From positions 1 to 46,773 of the forward strand of contig DYGU01000012.1 in NCBI GenBank assembly GCA_020724525.1: 46,773 bases of DNA. Direction: 5' to 3'. The position numbers were made by a program, and so were the translations under genes. This DNA is from Dehalococcoides mccartyi. Lineage in GTDB: Bacteria > Chloroflexota > Dehalococcoidia > GIF9 > DYGU01. Of this stretch, positions 34,829 to 43,559 are shown piece by piece (the stretch's first letter is position 1; each line of letters opens with the position of its first letter). The notes beneath the pieces were generated by a model. That model saw only the letters and a program-made list of their open reading frames with translations, did not search any database and was not told where the DNA came from.

Positions 34829-34858
34829 ATTATAAAAGCATTAACCATAAGTTGTCAA
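34829..34858 (-). promoter_or_regulatory. Consensus promoter of the peptide cluster
   Basis: On the minus strand TTGACA (34858-34853), 18 bases, TATAAT (34834-34829): both boxes are perfect. It lies 33 bases before the peptide start. A dyad AGCACT/AGTGCT at 34871-34900 lies just upstream (higher coordinates) and may end the preceding transcript. Confidence 0.8.
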
Positions 34859-34911
34859 GGTATTGACCGAGCACTTTTAAGGCAGTTCTTTTTAGTGCTT
34901 TAAATGGATAC

Positions 34912-35754
34912 TTAGCTCTGTAGTCTCTTTTCAAGCATCCGGGCAAAATGTATATCCTTGGCTGCCTTCAGCCGAGCTATGGTTGTATCGTAACTATCTA
35001 ATCGCTCTTCTTCCAGGTTCTTAGCCAAGAGAGGATGAACCTGGCGCAATTTAGCCAACAGGAGTTGCTTTTCTGGCTCTGACATAACTTTCGAGTCAGT
35101 CATAGCAGCCGCCCGAGCACAGATTCCTGCCTCCAAAAGATACTGCAGTGCCTTAAAGGGGAGTTCATAATATTCGCCAATAGCTCCCGTTCTCTGGGTA
35201 AACCCTTCAGGAGTCGCTGCTTTAAAAGAAACCCTTATATAGAGCTTTTCTCTAAATTGGCTTAATTCTCTAGCATACTCTCTATCTGAGCCAAGGAGAA
35301 TACCGTTGGTTTCTAGGATAAAAAGGCGATATTTGGAAGCCATCACATATTTTAGAACCGACAACAAATGTTGTTTTCCAATGGTGGGCTCACACCCTGA
35401 TAAACGAAGCTTTTTAACCTTAAGATGTTTAAAAGCCTCCCAACCTGGAGAAGTTATACCTCTTTCGGCGGCTTCGAAAAGTTTTCCAGCCACTTCTTCC
35501 GGAGAATAAAAACTCCCGAACTTTTCAGGAAAGTCACGAGACCAGTTACTCCAGCAGTAAATACATCGTAAGCAACAGCCAACAGCATAACCAGTGGCAA
35601 TGCCTCCATAGACCAGGGCTGAGTAGATACCAACGTATTTCCTTTCTAATCCCTCCGCACCTTCCCGAGTTACCATCTTCTCCGTTTCTTTGGCTATGTC
35701 TAAAGGGTCAAAGGGTTGACTTGATGGAGTAATAAAGCGAGGATAAGCTTTCAT
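34912..35754 (-). CDS. Radical SAM protein (activase-like)
   Basis: The 280-residue product has GYAVGCCLRCIYCWSNWSRD with the CxxxCxxC motif near 57-64 and LRLSGCEPTIGKQHLL, where GCEP replaces GGEP. The RLFILETNG strand is typical of activase-type radical SAM proteins. I cannot assign a substrate. It ends 54 bases before the promoter of the peptide cluster and is transcribed toward it, 13 bases after an aldo/keto reductase gene. It might act in the same pathway, but it has its own upstream transcription. Confidence 0.78.
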   Translation of the reverse strand: MKAYPRFITPSSQPFDPLDIAKETEKMVTREGAEGLERKYVGIYSALVYGGIATGYAVGCCLRCIYCWSNWSRDFPEKFGSFYSPEEVAGKLFEAAERGITSPGWEAFKHLKVKKLRLSGCEPTIGKQHLLSVLKYVMASKYRLFILETNGILLGSDREYARELSQFREKLYIRVSFKAATPEGFTQRTGAIGEYYELPFKALQYLLEAGICARAAAMTDSKVMSEPEKQLLLAKLRQVHPLLAKNLEEERLDSYDTTIARLKAAKDIHFARMLEKRLQS

Positions 35755-35767
35755 TTGCTTTTAATCC

Positions 35768-36592
35768 TTATTGACTAAAGTAGGCAGATATACGCCTTAC
35801 ATCCCTTCGGGACAATCTCCATCCCGCAGCACCAGCATTTTCTTTCAGGTGGTTTAGGTTAATAGCCTTGGGGATGGCAATAACGTTTTCCTTTGAGATA
35901 AACCAGTTCAGGGCTACCTGGGCTGCTGTTTTATTGTATTTCTTACCGACCTCTTGAAGAAATTCGTTTCTGGCTAATTTACCCATCCCTAAAGGGGTAT
36001 AAGCCATTAGTGTAATACCCTGCTTTAGACAGTAAGGGAGTACATCCTTTTCAATTTTCCTTTCAAGCAAGCTGTATTCAACCTGGTTTGCCACAATATC
36101 ATTATTAGAAAGATAATTTCTGGCTTCTTCCACCAGACTAACACCAAAATTGCTGACACCAATAAACCTGACCAATTTTTCTTCAACCAGTTTTTCCATA
36201 GCTGCCATGGTTTCTTTTAAAGGTATCTCAGGATTCGGGAAATGTATGAGATAAAGGTCAATGTAATCTGTCTGAAGTCTTTTGAGACTGGCTTCAGCAG
36301 CTTTAATGACATTAGCATAATGCAGGTTCTCAGGCAGAACCTTGGAAACTATAAAAACATCTTTTCGAGCAAAAGGCTTAATGGCTTCGCCAACAACTTC
36401 CTCAGTATGTCCTGAAGCATACATTTCAGCAGTATCAATGAGATACATCCCCAATTCAATGCCTTTCTTTAAGGCTTGAATGGCTTCATCGTCACAAGAA
36501 GTGTCTCTTGTAGAATAACCACCAATGCCCCAGGTGCCCATGCCTATGGCAGGAACTTTGACTCCGGTTCTGCCCAGCTCCTTCAAGCTCAT
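35768..36592 (-). CDS. Aldo/keto reductase
   Basis: The 274-residue product has the family signatures GTWGIGGY, LIDTAEMYASGHTEEVVGEA (catalytic Asp and Tyr), FIVSKVLP (Lys) and YLIHFPNPEIP (His), and the NADPH-binding end AIPKAINLNHLKENAGA. It reduces aldehydes or ketones, substrate unknown. There is no clear ribosome site. The next gene on this strand is a radical SAM protein 13 bases away. Confidence 0.93.
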   Translation of the reverse strand: MSLKELGRTGVKVPAIGMGTWGIGGYSTRDTSCDDEAIQALKKGIELGMYLIDTAEMYASGHTEEVVGEAIKPFARKDVFIVSKVLPENLHYANVIKAAEASLKRLQTDYIDLYLIHFPNPEIPLKETMAAMEKLVEEKLVRFIGVSNFGVSLVEEARNYLSNNDIVANQVEYSLLERKIEKDVLPYCLKQGITLMAYTPLGMGKLARNEFLQEVGKKYNKTAAQVALNWFISKENVIAIPKAINLNHLKENAGAAGWRLSRRDVRRISAYFSQ

Positions 36593-36663
36593 AGTTCAGC
36601 CTCTAACTAGCAATCCAAAGGGTCGCTTTTTCACCGATTTTAACACAAATACTCCGTCTCTTT

Positions 36664-36756
36664 GTCACCCTCACCTTATTCCTCTCCCTTGAAGGGAGAG
36701 GGTAGGTAAGAATAATACTCCCTCCCTTGACGGGAGGAAGTCAGAGGGAGGGTGAC
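36664..36756. repeat. Palindromic intergenic repeat, family A, long copy
   Basis: GTCACCCTCACCTTATTCC and CTCTCCCTTGAAGGGAGAGGG are followed by a second pair around TCCCTTGACGGGA, closing with GAGGGAGGGTGAC. It fills the gap between the divergent aldo/keto reductase and cysteine desulfurase genes; otherwise the gap holds the promoter at 36811. Confidence 0.8.
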
Positions 36757-36810
36757 CCCTCCAGAGGATGGATAAGCATTGGTACACATCTATGAAAAGG
36801 CTGCCAATAA

Positions 36811-36839
36811 TTGACAAGCCTGACAACCTTGGCTATAAT
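36811..36839 (+). promoter_or_regulatory. Consensus promoter of the cysteine desulfurase operon
   Basis: TTGACA (36811-36816), 17 bases, TATAAT (36834-36839): a perfect sigma-70 promoter 37 bases before the start codon. The second gene of the operon is an Rrf2 regulator, so repression at this site is likely, though I do not see a clear palindrome. Confidence 0.8.
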
Positions 36840-36876
36840 GTTTAGCAACTTAGTCAACTTTCGCGGGTGATAGAAA

Positions 36877-38085
36877 ATGGACAAGGTAGTTTATCTGGAC
36901 AATACGGCGACTACTCCAGTGCACCCTAAAGTGTTAGAAGCCATGTTGCCCTATTTCTCCGAAAGGTTTGGCAATGCAGCTACTATTTATAGTCTGGGAC
37001 AAGAAGCCCGCCAGGCATTGGACGAATCCAGAAAAGAGGTAGCTGATATTCTTGGCTCTTCGCCTCAGGAGGTTATCTTTACCAGTGGTGGCACTGAGTC
37101 GGTTAATACCGCTTTAAAGGGAATAGCTTTCGCCCTTCAGAAACAGGGAAATCATGTTATTACCTCTTCTATAGAACACCACGCCGGGCTGGAAACCTGT
37201 CATTTCTTAGAAAAATTCGGCTTTGAAGTAACCTATTTGCCCGTGAACAGCTATGGTATGGTCAGAGTTGAAGATTTAGAAAAGGCTGTCACCGATAGGA
37301 CTATCCTTGTCAGTATTATGTTAGCCAACAATGAGGTTGGCACCATCCAGCCCATTCCTGAAATTGCCCGACTTATCAGGCAGCAAGGGGGAAGGAAGAT
37401 TTTCTTCCATACCGATGCTGTCCAGGGGACAAACTGGCTTGACCTCAATGTTAACCAGCTCGGCATTGACGCCCTCAGTCTATCAGCCCACAAGTTTTAC
37501 GGACCAAAAGGCACCGGGATTCTCTACCTGAGAAAAGGTACCCCCTTTATGCCTCAGCAGAAGGGTGGTGCTCAGGAAAGCAACCGTCGTGCCGGGACAA
37601 GCAATGTTCCCGGGATTGTCGGCACAACTGTAGCCCTGAAATTAGCCGCAGAACATCGGGAGACAAATAGCAATTACTGCCGGAAATTGCGCGACCATCT
37701 TATTGACGGAATTAAAGGAAAAATTGACCAGGCAGAACTCGTGGGACACCCAACACTACGTTTGCCCAATCATGCTGCCTTTTGCTTCTACGGCATAGAA
37801 GGAGAGGCTATCCTGCTCCACCTGGATTTCGCCAATATATGTGCTTCCAGCGGTAGTGCCTGTACCTCTATGTCCCTGGAACCCTCCCATGTCCTTATGG
37901 CTATGGGAATACCACCAGAAAAAGCCCATGGTAATGTGCGCTTCACCCTCGGACCTGAAAATACCCAGGAAGAGATAGACTATGTCCTTTCTGTATTGCC
38001 TGGGATTGTAGACAAGCTCAGGGCAATATCGCCTTTTCCCATGGCACAAAGTCCGGATAAATCGTCAAAGGAGTCATGTAAATGA
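36877..38085 (+). CDS. Cysteine desulfurase (NifS/IscS family)
   Basis: This PLP enzyme takes sulfur from cysteine as a persulfide for cluster assembly and sulfur transfer. The 402-residue product starts [20 protein letters not shown], has the PLP lysine in [15 protein letters not shown] near 206 and the catalytic Cys in [12 protein letters not shown] near 325. Position and length fit the NifS-type group. It overlaps the Rrf2 gene by 4 bases. Its neighbours suggest that its persulfide feeds the MoeB/CysO/TusA system downstream. Confidence 0.95.
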   Translation: MDKVVYLDNTATTPVHPKVLEAMLPYFSERFGNAATIYSLGQEARQALDESRKEVADILGSSPQEVIFTSGGTESVNTALKGIAFALQKQGNHVITSSIEHHAGLETCHFLEKFGFEVTYLPVNSYGMVRVEDLEKAVTDRTILVSIMLANNEVGTIQPIPEIARLIRQQGGRKIFFHTDAVQGTNWLDLNVNQLGIDALSLSAHKFYGPKGTGILYLRKGTPFMPQQKGGAQESNRRAGTSNVPGIVGTTVALKLAAEHRETNSNYCRKLRDHLIDGIKGKIDQAELVGHPTLRLPNHAAFCFYGIEGEAILLHLDFANICASSGSACTSMSLEPSHVLMAMGIPPEKAHGNVRFTLGPENTQEEIDYVLSVLPGIVDKLRAISPFPMAQSPDKSSKESCK

Positions 38086-38525
38086 AGATATCTACTCGTG
38101 GCAGATATGGGCTCAGGGCTCTGGAAGAATTAGCTCTCCATTATGGTGAAGGTCCGGTATTAATTAAGGACATCGCTAAAAAGCAAGGAATTTCCCAGTA
38201 TTACCTGGAGCAAATAGTCATGGTGCTTAAAGCCGCCGGGATGGTCAAAAGTATCCGCGGGGCAAAAGGTGGCATTGCTTTAACCAGACCACCACATGAG
38301 ATAAAGCTTGGTGACGTCCTCCAGGTGCTGGAAGGTTCTACAGCTCCAGTGGAATGCGTTGACAATGCCCAGTCATGCTTCCGGTCTACTTTTTGTGTCA
38401 GTCGAGATGTCTGGGTAGAAATGAAACAGGCTATTGATCAGGTGTTGGTGTCTAAGACCCTTCAAGATTTGGTTGACCAGCACAAGATAAAGGAACAACC
38501 AAAGCCAGGAATGTATTACATCTAA
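38082..38525 (+). CDS. Rrf2-family regulator (IscR-like)
   Basis: The 147-residue product has the Rrf2 winged helix: [45 protein letters not shown], then a segment with three Cys ([15 protein letters not shown], spacing 6 and 5) that could bind an Fe-S cluster as in IscR (spacing 5 and 5). It would sense cluster status and control the desulfurase operon. It overlaps the desulfurase gene by 4 bases. Confidence 0.92.
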   Translation: MKISTRGRYGLRALEELALHYGEGPVLIKDIAKKQGISQYYLEQIVMVLKAAGMVKSIRGAKGGIALTRPPHEIKLGDVLQVLEGSTAPVECVDNAQSCFRSTFCVSRDVWVEMKQAIDQVLVSKTLQDLVDQHKIKEQPKPGMYYI

Positions 38526-38567
38526 ACTAACCCCCAGCCACTTCCCAGAACTACAGCTCGGTGACTA

Positions 38568-38597
38568 TTGGGCTGGAAATTCCTTTTCTGATATAAT
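38568..38597 (+). promoter_or_regulatory. Probable promoter of the moeB-cysO set
   Basis: TATAAT at 38592-38597 with TTGGGC 18 bases upstream (38568-38573), 54 bases before the E1 start codon. The -10 box is perfect, the -35 box weak. Confidence 0.5.
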
Positions 38598-38651
38598 AGC
38601 CGCCTAAATTAATCGACATAGTTAATTCTGGCAAATTTTAAGGACAGAGAT

Positions 38652-39470
38652 ATGGAAGTAAGTTTAACCGAGGAACAAATTGAGCGCTATAGCCGTCAAA
38701 TAGTCCTACCACAAATTGGCGGCAAGGGGCAGAAGCAGCTTTTAAAGGCAAAAGTCTTCGTAGTTGGTGCTGGAGGCTTGGGGTCAATAGCCGCAATGTA
38801 CTTAGCCGCTGCCGGGGTGGGCAAACTGGGTATTATTGATTTTGACCGGGTTGACCTGAGTAATTTACATCGTCAGTTGCTTCACCATACCCACGATATA
38901 GGTAGACAGAAGGTAGTCTCAGCAGCAGAAGCCATTGCTGACATCAACACTGATGTTGAGGTAGTGCCATATCCATATCAGTTAACCACCGATAATATAA
39001 TGGATATTATTGCTGATTATGATGTCATAGTTGATGGTACAGATAATTTCCCCACACGCTATTTGATGAATGACGCCTGTGTTTTAGCCAGAAAGCCCAA
39101 TGTCCACGGTAGCGTCCTCTCCTTTGAAGGAACAGTTACCCTTTTCCTTCCCGATAATGGGTGCTACCGCTGCCTTTTCCCAACACCACCGCCACCAGGT
39201 GTAGTACCCACTTGTGCCGAGGCGGGAGTCTTAGGCATACTCCCCGGAATAATCGGGCTTATCCAAGCCACAGAGACCATTAAGTTCATCCTTGGTATTG
39301 GTCATTCCCTCGCTGGACGACTGCTGGTCTTTGATGCCTTGGCTATGGAATTCCATGAGTTGAAGTGGCGCCGGAATCCAGCTTGTCCCGTCTGTGGCGA
39401 CAATCCTACCATCACCCAATTGCTCACGAACTACGAGTATACCTGCGCTGTGCCTATCAGTTCCCATTAA
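38652..39470 (+). CDS. MoeB/ThiF-family E1-like adenylyltransferase
   Basis: This 272-residue E1-like enzyme activates the C-terminus of a ubiquitin-like sulfur carrier as an acyl-adenylate. It has RYSRQIVLPQIGGKGQKQLL, the ATP loop VVGAGGLGSIAAMYLAAAGV, and DFDRVDLSNLHRQLLH. The zinc cysteines are CYRC and CPVC, and the PTCAEAGVLG loop holds the candidate active-site Cys. The carrier gene follows after 24 bases. No rhodanese domain is attached, so sulfur may come from the desulfurase or TusA. Confidence 0.95.
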   Translation: MEVSLTEEQIERYSRQIVLPQIGGKGQKQLLKAKVFVVGAGGLGSIAAMYLAAAGVGKLGIIDFDRVDLSNLHRQLLHHTHDIGRQKVVSAAEAIADINTDVEVVPYPYQLTTDNIMDIIADYDVIVDGTDNFPTRYLMNDACVLARKPNVHGSVLSFEGTVTLFLPDNGCYRCLFPTPPPPGVVPTCAEAGVLGILPGIIGLIQATETIKFILGIGHSLAGRLLVFDALAMEFHELKWRRNPACPVCGDNPTITQLLTNYEYTCAVPISSH

Positions 39471-39494
39471 TTCTTATGGCTTAAGGAGGTTCTT

Positions 39495-39776
39495 ATGTCC
39501 ATTGAGGTACGAGTTGGTAGCATTCTTCGGAAAAAACTAAACAATGCTAAGTCTGTTGAGGCACAGGGAAATAATGTCCGCCAGGTGCTTGAAGATCTGG
39601 AAAGAAGTTATCCTGGCTTTAAGAGTCAAATTGTTACAGAAACCGGCGAGATACATCATTTTATCAACATCTTTTTAAACGATGAAGATATCCGTTTCTT
39701 GGATGGATTGGACACCAAGGTAAAAGACGACAATATCATCACTATACTGCCGGCAGTAGCTGGAGGTAATAAATAA
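39495..39776 (+). CDS. MoaD/CysO-like sulfur carrier with masked C-terminus
   Basis: The 93-residue product is a beta-grasp carrier: RKKLNNAKSVEAQGNNVRQV, LEDLERSYPGFKSQIV and a C-terminal NIITILPAVAGGNK. The Gly-Gly needed for thiocarboxylate formation is followed by Asn-Lys, so the tail must be cut first. A JAMM protease gene lies nearby at 40316. This matches processed carriers such as QbsE of Pseudomonas and HcyS of Wolinella, which are trimmed by JAMM proteins. A strong AAGGAGG site precedes the ATG. With a cysteine synthase downstream, a CysO-like role is likely. Confidence 0.9.
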   Translation: MSIEVRVGSILRKKLNNAKSVEAQGNNVRQVLEDLERSYPGFKSQIVTETGEIHHFINIFLNDEDIRFLDGLDTKVKDDNIITILPAVAGGNK

Positions 39777-39781
39777 AAAAG

Positions 39782-40120
39782 ATGTCCTACGCAAAAGCTC
39801 TACAGTGCCGGGGATATTGCGTTAATCCAACTTATTCCTTTAAAGGCCGCGTCGTCTCTGTGGCAATCACCAAAGCTCGGGAATTTGGCTTCGACACTTT
39901 AGCTCGCGCTTCAGCTAAGAGCAAAATTTATGCCTGCCCTACGCCCATGGCATTTCACAACCTTAATAAGGATAAGATAGTAGAAGAAGCAGAGGGAGCC
40001 TGTAGTCTCGTTGAGTTCCTTCGCGAACACACCAAAGATGCGTCTATGGTTTTTATGTATAAATGGATGGAACTAAAATTGATGCCAAACTTGATTTACA
40101 GGGCATCCTTTGCCCCATAA
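39782..40120 (+). pseudogene. Threonine synthase remnant
   Basis: The start MSYAKALQCRGYC fits the N-terminal zinc-finger-like start of threonine synthases (MSY.KAL.CR.C). It jumps directly to NPTYSFKGRVVSVAITKARE and FGFDTLARAS, the PLP-site stretch of these enzymes with Gly in place of the Asp after the PLP Lys. Some 60-80 residues normally between the two are gone. The rest (ACPTPMAFHNLNKDKIVEEA) I cannot place. The frame overlaps tusA. It starts 5 bases after the carrier gene, so a full threonine synthase-like gene probably once belonged to this set. Confidence 0.6.
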
Positions 40121-40299
40121 ACTTCGTCAAAACAAAGCTCCAGCTCGAAGAAATGGAACCGGGACAAATTCTGGGCCTGATTCTTGATGATGGCGAACCC
40201 ATACAAAGTGCCCCTCGCAGCCTGAAAGAAGAAGGACATCGAGTAATCAAAGTAGAGAATTTTGAAAACGCCTTTAAATTATTAGTTCAAAAGGCTTAA
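40063..40299 (+). CDS. tusA: TusA-family sulfurtransferase
   Basis: The 78-residue product has the TusA signature DLQGILCPINFVKTKLQLEE, with the active Cys in LCP (near 17), and a C-terminal half HRVIKVENFENAFKLLVQKA. TusA proteins relay persulfide sulfur from a cysteine desulfurase. The second Pro of the usual CPxP motif is Asn here (CPIN). It overlaps the threonine synthase remnant by 58 bases and lies close to the JAMM gene. Confidence 0.88.
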   Translation: MDGTKIDAKLDLQGILCPINFVKTKLQLEEMEPGQILGLILDDGEPIQSAPRSLKEEGHRVIKVENFENAFKLLVQKA

Positions 40300-40315
40300 T
40301 CAGGTCAATTTAAAT

Positions 40316-40750
40316 TTGGGTGTTGAAAAACCAAAAAACAGAGCCAAAAGCTCTTTTTGCCTGGCAAAACAGTATGCTAACCAGATGATTACCCATGCCC
40401 GGAGCCAAGCTCCCCTGGAATGTTGCGGTATCCTTGCCGGTGCCAGTGGCAAGGTGGTCAAAGTTTATACCACCACCAATATTGAACAAAGCCCTGTTCG
40501 CTATAATATCGATCCCTCAGAAATCCTTCGCATCCACAAAGATATTAAAGAAAAAAGGTGGGAATTCCTTGGTATCTACCACTCCCATACTCATACCGAA
40601 GCCTACCCCTCCCCGGCTGATATCCAACTCGCCTTCTGGCCCGACTCCCTCTACTTTATCATTTCTCTCCAGAACCCGGACCAGCCAGTTATCCGGGCTT
40701 TTCTTATCGAAGATAAGAAGGTTAAAGAAATATCCCTAAAAATAGCCTGA
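40316..40750 (+). CDS. JAMM/MPN+ metalloprotease of the sulfur carrier
   Basis: The roughly 144-residue product has the JAMM zinc site GIYHSHTHTEAYPSPADIQLA (HxHx7Sx2D) near 96 and an upstream Glu in PLECCGILAG. In Mycobacterium the homologue Mec+ frees cysteine from CysO; QbsD and HcyD trim residues after the Gly-Gly of carriers. Here trimming of the carrier's Asn-Lys, release of a carrier-linked amino acid, or both, are plausible. TTG 40316 gives the longest frame; the start is uncertain, with no clear ribosome site. Confidence 0.9.
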   Translation: MGVEKPKNRAKSSFCLAKQYANQMITHARSQAPLECCGILAGASGKVVKVYTTTNIEQSPVRYNIDPSEILRIHKDIKEKRWEFLGIYHSHTHTEAYPSPADIQLAFWPDSLYFIISLQNPDQPVIRAFLIEDKKVKEISLKIA

Positions 40751-40847
40751 AAACAGGCATCCTTTTACCTAACACTTCCGTTACAAAATTTGAATTTTTA
40801 TTAAGCCAGCTTTAGAATAGTCAATGAACCAAAGGAGGTGAGATAAA

Positions 40848-41642
40848 ATGACTCTTTTTTACCCCGTTACCGAAGCTGAAATAACCAGAGCTATTGTCAG
40901 TAGCTTCCTACAACAGTGTGAACAATATGTCCAAAGTGATGTAATAATAGTTGGTGGTGGTCCCAGTGGGCTCATGGCGGGTAAGCAACTTGCTAAAACG
41001 GGATTGAAAGTGTTGATTGTAGAAAGAAATAACTATTTGGGTGGTGGTTTCTGGATAGGCGGTTACTTAATGAACCAAGTAACCTTGAGAGCACCATCCC
41101 AAAGAATCCTTGATGAGCTGGGCGTACCCTATCAAAAGGCTATAGAAGGGCTTTATGTTGCCGATGGTCCTCATGCTTGCTCTAAACTTATTGCGGCTAC
41201 TTGCGATGCCGGTGTCAAATTTGCCAATATGACCATTTTTGATGATGTGGTCTTGCGTGAAAATAATCAAGTCGCTGGGGTGGTGATTAACTGGACACCT
41301 ATCTCTGCCTTACCACGAGAGATAACCTGTGTCGACCCAGTTGCTATAGAGTCGAAGTTGGTAATCGATGCCAGTGGTCACGATGCCTGTGTAGCCAGGA
41401 AATTGGAAGAAAGAGGCATCCTGAAGGTAGTTGGCTTTGGAGCTATGTGGGTAGGGAAATCGGAGGACCTGGTAGTGGAGCATACCGGTGAAGTACACCC
41501 CGGGCTTATTGTCACGGGCATGGCTGTTACCACAGTCTATGGCTTGCCGAGGATGGGACCTACTTTCGGAGCTATGCTCCTTTCTGGAGAACAAGCTGCC
41601 GAGGTTGCCTTGCAAAGGCTGAAGGCTAAGTCCAGCATATGA
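40848..41642 (+). CDS. thi4: Thi4-family thiazole synthase with sulfur-donor Cys
   Basis: The 264-residue product has the FAD/NAD-type dinucleotide motif [20 protein letters not shown] near 31-50, [17 protein letters not shown], and the closing [16 protein letters not shown]. It makes the thiazole part of thiamine. The stretch ITCVDP (Cys161) lies where yeast Thi4 has the Cys whose sulfur is consumed; sulfide-using archaeal members have His in GLHVDP. So this may be a one-turnover Cys-type enzyme, or the Cys may carry a persulfide. A very strong AAAGGAGGTGA site (40834-40844) suggests high expression, which suits a suicide enzyme. Confidence 0.9.
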   Translation: MTLFYPVTEAEITRAIVSSFLQQCEQYVQSDVIIVGGGPSGLMAGKQLAKTGLKVLIVERNNYLGGGFWIGGYLMNQVTLRAPSQRILDELGVPYQKAIEGLYVADGPHACSKLIAATCDAGVKFANMTIFDDVVLRENNQVAGVVINWTPISALPREITCVDPVAIESKLVIDASGHDACVARKLEERGILKVVGFGAMWVGKSEDLVVEHTGEVHPGLIVTGMAVTTVYGLPRMGPTFGAMLLSGEQAAEVALQRLKAKSSI

Positions 41643-41682
41643 GTACCAAGACCAAGTCGATTTGTGTAGAGTAACTCGCTGA

Positions 41683-42525
41683 ATGAATTGGGCACAACAT
41701 GTTTATCTCTATGATGAGCCCAGTGCTGCCACTCTGGATGCTTCAATACTCGGCTCCTTTATAAAGACCCTTTTACCCGAAATCAAGATTGCGGTTAGAG
41801 ATAGCTTCATCGGCTTTCATTTCGTGTCTTTATCCCAGGAAGAAAGAAAGAGAAAGATTGACTATCTCGCTGAAGAACTTGCCAAAGCTAAGGTCAGAGA
41901 TCCGTTCAAGCCGTTGAAGAAGGAATCCCCTCTGCCTGGAGAAATAAACTACGAAAAGAGAAGACTCAGTGCACCGATTAGCCAGTCTTTTGGTCTCCTT
42001 TATGATGGTATTGAGATAATAAATATCCTTAGAGAGTTAATTCCCAAACAGGAGCGAAGTTTCAAGCATATTCATATTATCTTCACTAATCAACTTTTTG
42101 GCACCTGGGATGAGGCTAACCACAGATACCATGCTCGGGTGCTCATCTGTAGCTTTCCATCCCTAATATCCACTACTGGCATTGTCGAGGCACCTGCCAA
42201 GCCGAGAGAGTTTTATCTTCTTAAAAAACAATACTTATCTGTGGGAATGCCAGATATCGAGGGGATAAAATTCCAATATAAAGACCAGTTTATAGACTAT
42301 GATGATAATCGGCTCACCCAGGTAATGAAGGGATACGTAATGCAAGCCCTTTTCTACCACCTAACCGGTGAACCCTTTTGCGAGGATAAAAATTGTCGTC
42401 TTTATAATAGTCACTGGCAAAAAGAAGTAATTCAGGCACAACTGGAAAGCCCTTATGAATTTTGCTCCTTCCATCAGAAAGAGCTTCAAAGATTGAGTGA
42501 CAGGTTAAAAAGTATAAGCATATAA
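41683..42525 (+). CDS. DUF6775-like protein, putative metalloprotease
   Basis: The 280-residue product resembles DUF6775, an uncharacterised family I recall from archaea and anaerobic bacteria. Visible features are YDGIEIINILRELIP, an IHIIFTNQLFGTWDEANHRY stretch with His pairs, and a C-terminal cysteine set CEDKNC ... FCSFHQKEL that could bind zinc. No HExxH is present. It lies between Thi4 and cysteine synthase. The assignment is from memory of the pattern and is moderate at best. Confidence 0.55.
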   Translation: MNWAQHVYLYDEPSAATLDASILGSFIKTLLPEIKIAVRDSFIGFHFVSLSQEERKRKIDYLAEELAKAKVRDPFKPLKKESPLPGEINYEKRRLSAPISQSFGLLYDGIEIINILRELIPKQERSFKHIHIIFTNQLFGTWDEANHRYHARVLICSFPSLISTTGIVEAPAKPREFYLLKKQYLSVGMPDIEGIKFQYKDQFIDYDDNRLTQVMKGYVMQALFYHLTGEPFCEDKNCRLYNSHWQKEVIQAQLESPYEFCSFHQKELQRLSDRLKSISI

Positions 42526-42568
42526 TGGGTAAAGATTGGAAGCACTTTTATTGAAGGGAGACATGGAA

Positions 42569-43519
42569 ATGGCAAAGATAGCTAAAGATATCACTGAACT
42601 CATTGGCAATACCCCCCTGGTTAGATTGAACAGGATAACCCAGGGGCTTAAGGCTGAGGTAGTAGCTAAACTGGAGTTTTTCAATCCCTGCAGCAGTGTC
42701 AAGGACCGGATTGGTGTCTCCATGATTAGAGCTGCTGAAGAAGCTGGGCTAATTAACAAAGAAACGACAATTATTGAGCCCACCAGTGGCAACACGGGAA
42801 TTGCCTTAGCTTTCGTCTGCGCTGCCCGAGGCTACCGGCTTATCCTGACTATGCCCGAGGGCATGTCTCTGGAGCGAAGACAACTCTTAGCTGCCTTTGG
42901 GGCAGAATTGGTCCTGACTCCGGCTGCTGAGGGCATGGCTGGAGCCGTAAAGAAAGCTGAAGAATTAGCCTCTACTATACCTAATTCCTTTATCCCCCAG
43001 CAATTCAAAAATCCGGCTAACCCCAAGATTCATCGGGAGACCACGGCTGAAGAAATCTGGCAAGATACCGATGGTAAGGTGGATATTCTGGTAGTCGGCG
43101 TTGGTACCGGCGGCACCATTACCGGAGTAGCTGAAGTCATTAAGAAGAGAAAGCCCGGCTTTAAGACTATTGCTGTTGAACCAGCCGATTCTCCCGTCCT
43201 TTCCGGTGGTAAGCCAAGGGGACATCAAATTCAGGGAATTGGGGCTGGTTTTATCCCCGAAATACTGAGGTTAGACCTAATTGACGAAATTATCCCGGTT
43301 ACTAACGAAGACGCCGCTATGATGACCAGAAGATTAGCCCGGGAAGAGGGTATATTGGCTGGCATTTCCTCTGGAGCAGCTACTTGGGCAGCAGTGAAGG
43401 TAGCCAGGAGACCAGAAAACAAAGGTAAGCTTATTGTCGTCATCATCCCTGATACAGGAGAGCGTTACCTGTCTTCTGAGTTCCTGTGGGGAACGAGAGC
43501 CATTCTTAGAGAGCTCTAA
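42569..43519 (+). CDS. Cysteine synthase (CysK/CysM family)
   Basis: This PLP enzyme joins an activated serine with sulfide or a carrier thiocarboxylate. The 316-residue product has [17 protein letters not shown], the PLP Lys in [12 protein letters not shown] near 44, [12 protein letters not shown] near 71 and [12 protein letters not shown] near 180. It is nearer the CysK wording, but a carrier protein, E1 and JAMM protease nearby suggest that a CysM-like thiocarboxylate route is possible. ATG 42569 is chosen because GAAGGGAG lies 8 bases upstream; ATG 42563 is too close to it. Confidence 0.93.
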   Translation: MAKIAKDITELIGNTPLVRLNRITQGLKAEVVAKLEFFNPCSSVKDRIGVSMIRAAEEAGLINKETTIIEPTSGNTGIALAFVCAARGYRLILTMPEGMSLERRQLLAAFGAELVLTPAAEGMAGAVKKAEELASTIPNSFIPQQFKNPANPKIHRETTAEEIWQDTDGKVDILVVGVGTGGTITGVAEVIKKRKPGFKTIAVEPADSPVLSGGKPRGHQIQGIGAGFIPEILRLDLIDEIIPVTNEDAAMMTRRLAREEGILAGISSGAATWAAVKVARRPENKGKLIVVIIPDTGERYLSSEFLWGTRAILREL

Positions 43520-43559
43520 AGCCGAACTATCCACCAAAATTACTAAAGAAAGGAAGTAA

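Noticed and set aside
34871-34900. AGCACT/AGTGCT dyad as an operator of the peptide cluster
   Set aside because: It lies upstream of a full-consensus promoter and has long A/T runs, so an end of the preceding transcript is as likely; not enough to claim an operator.
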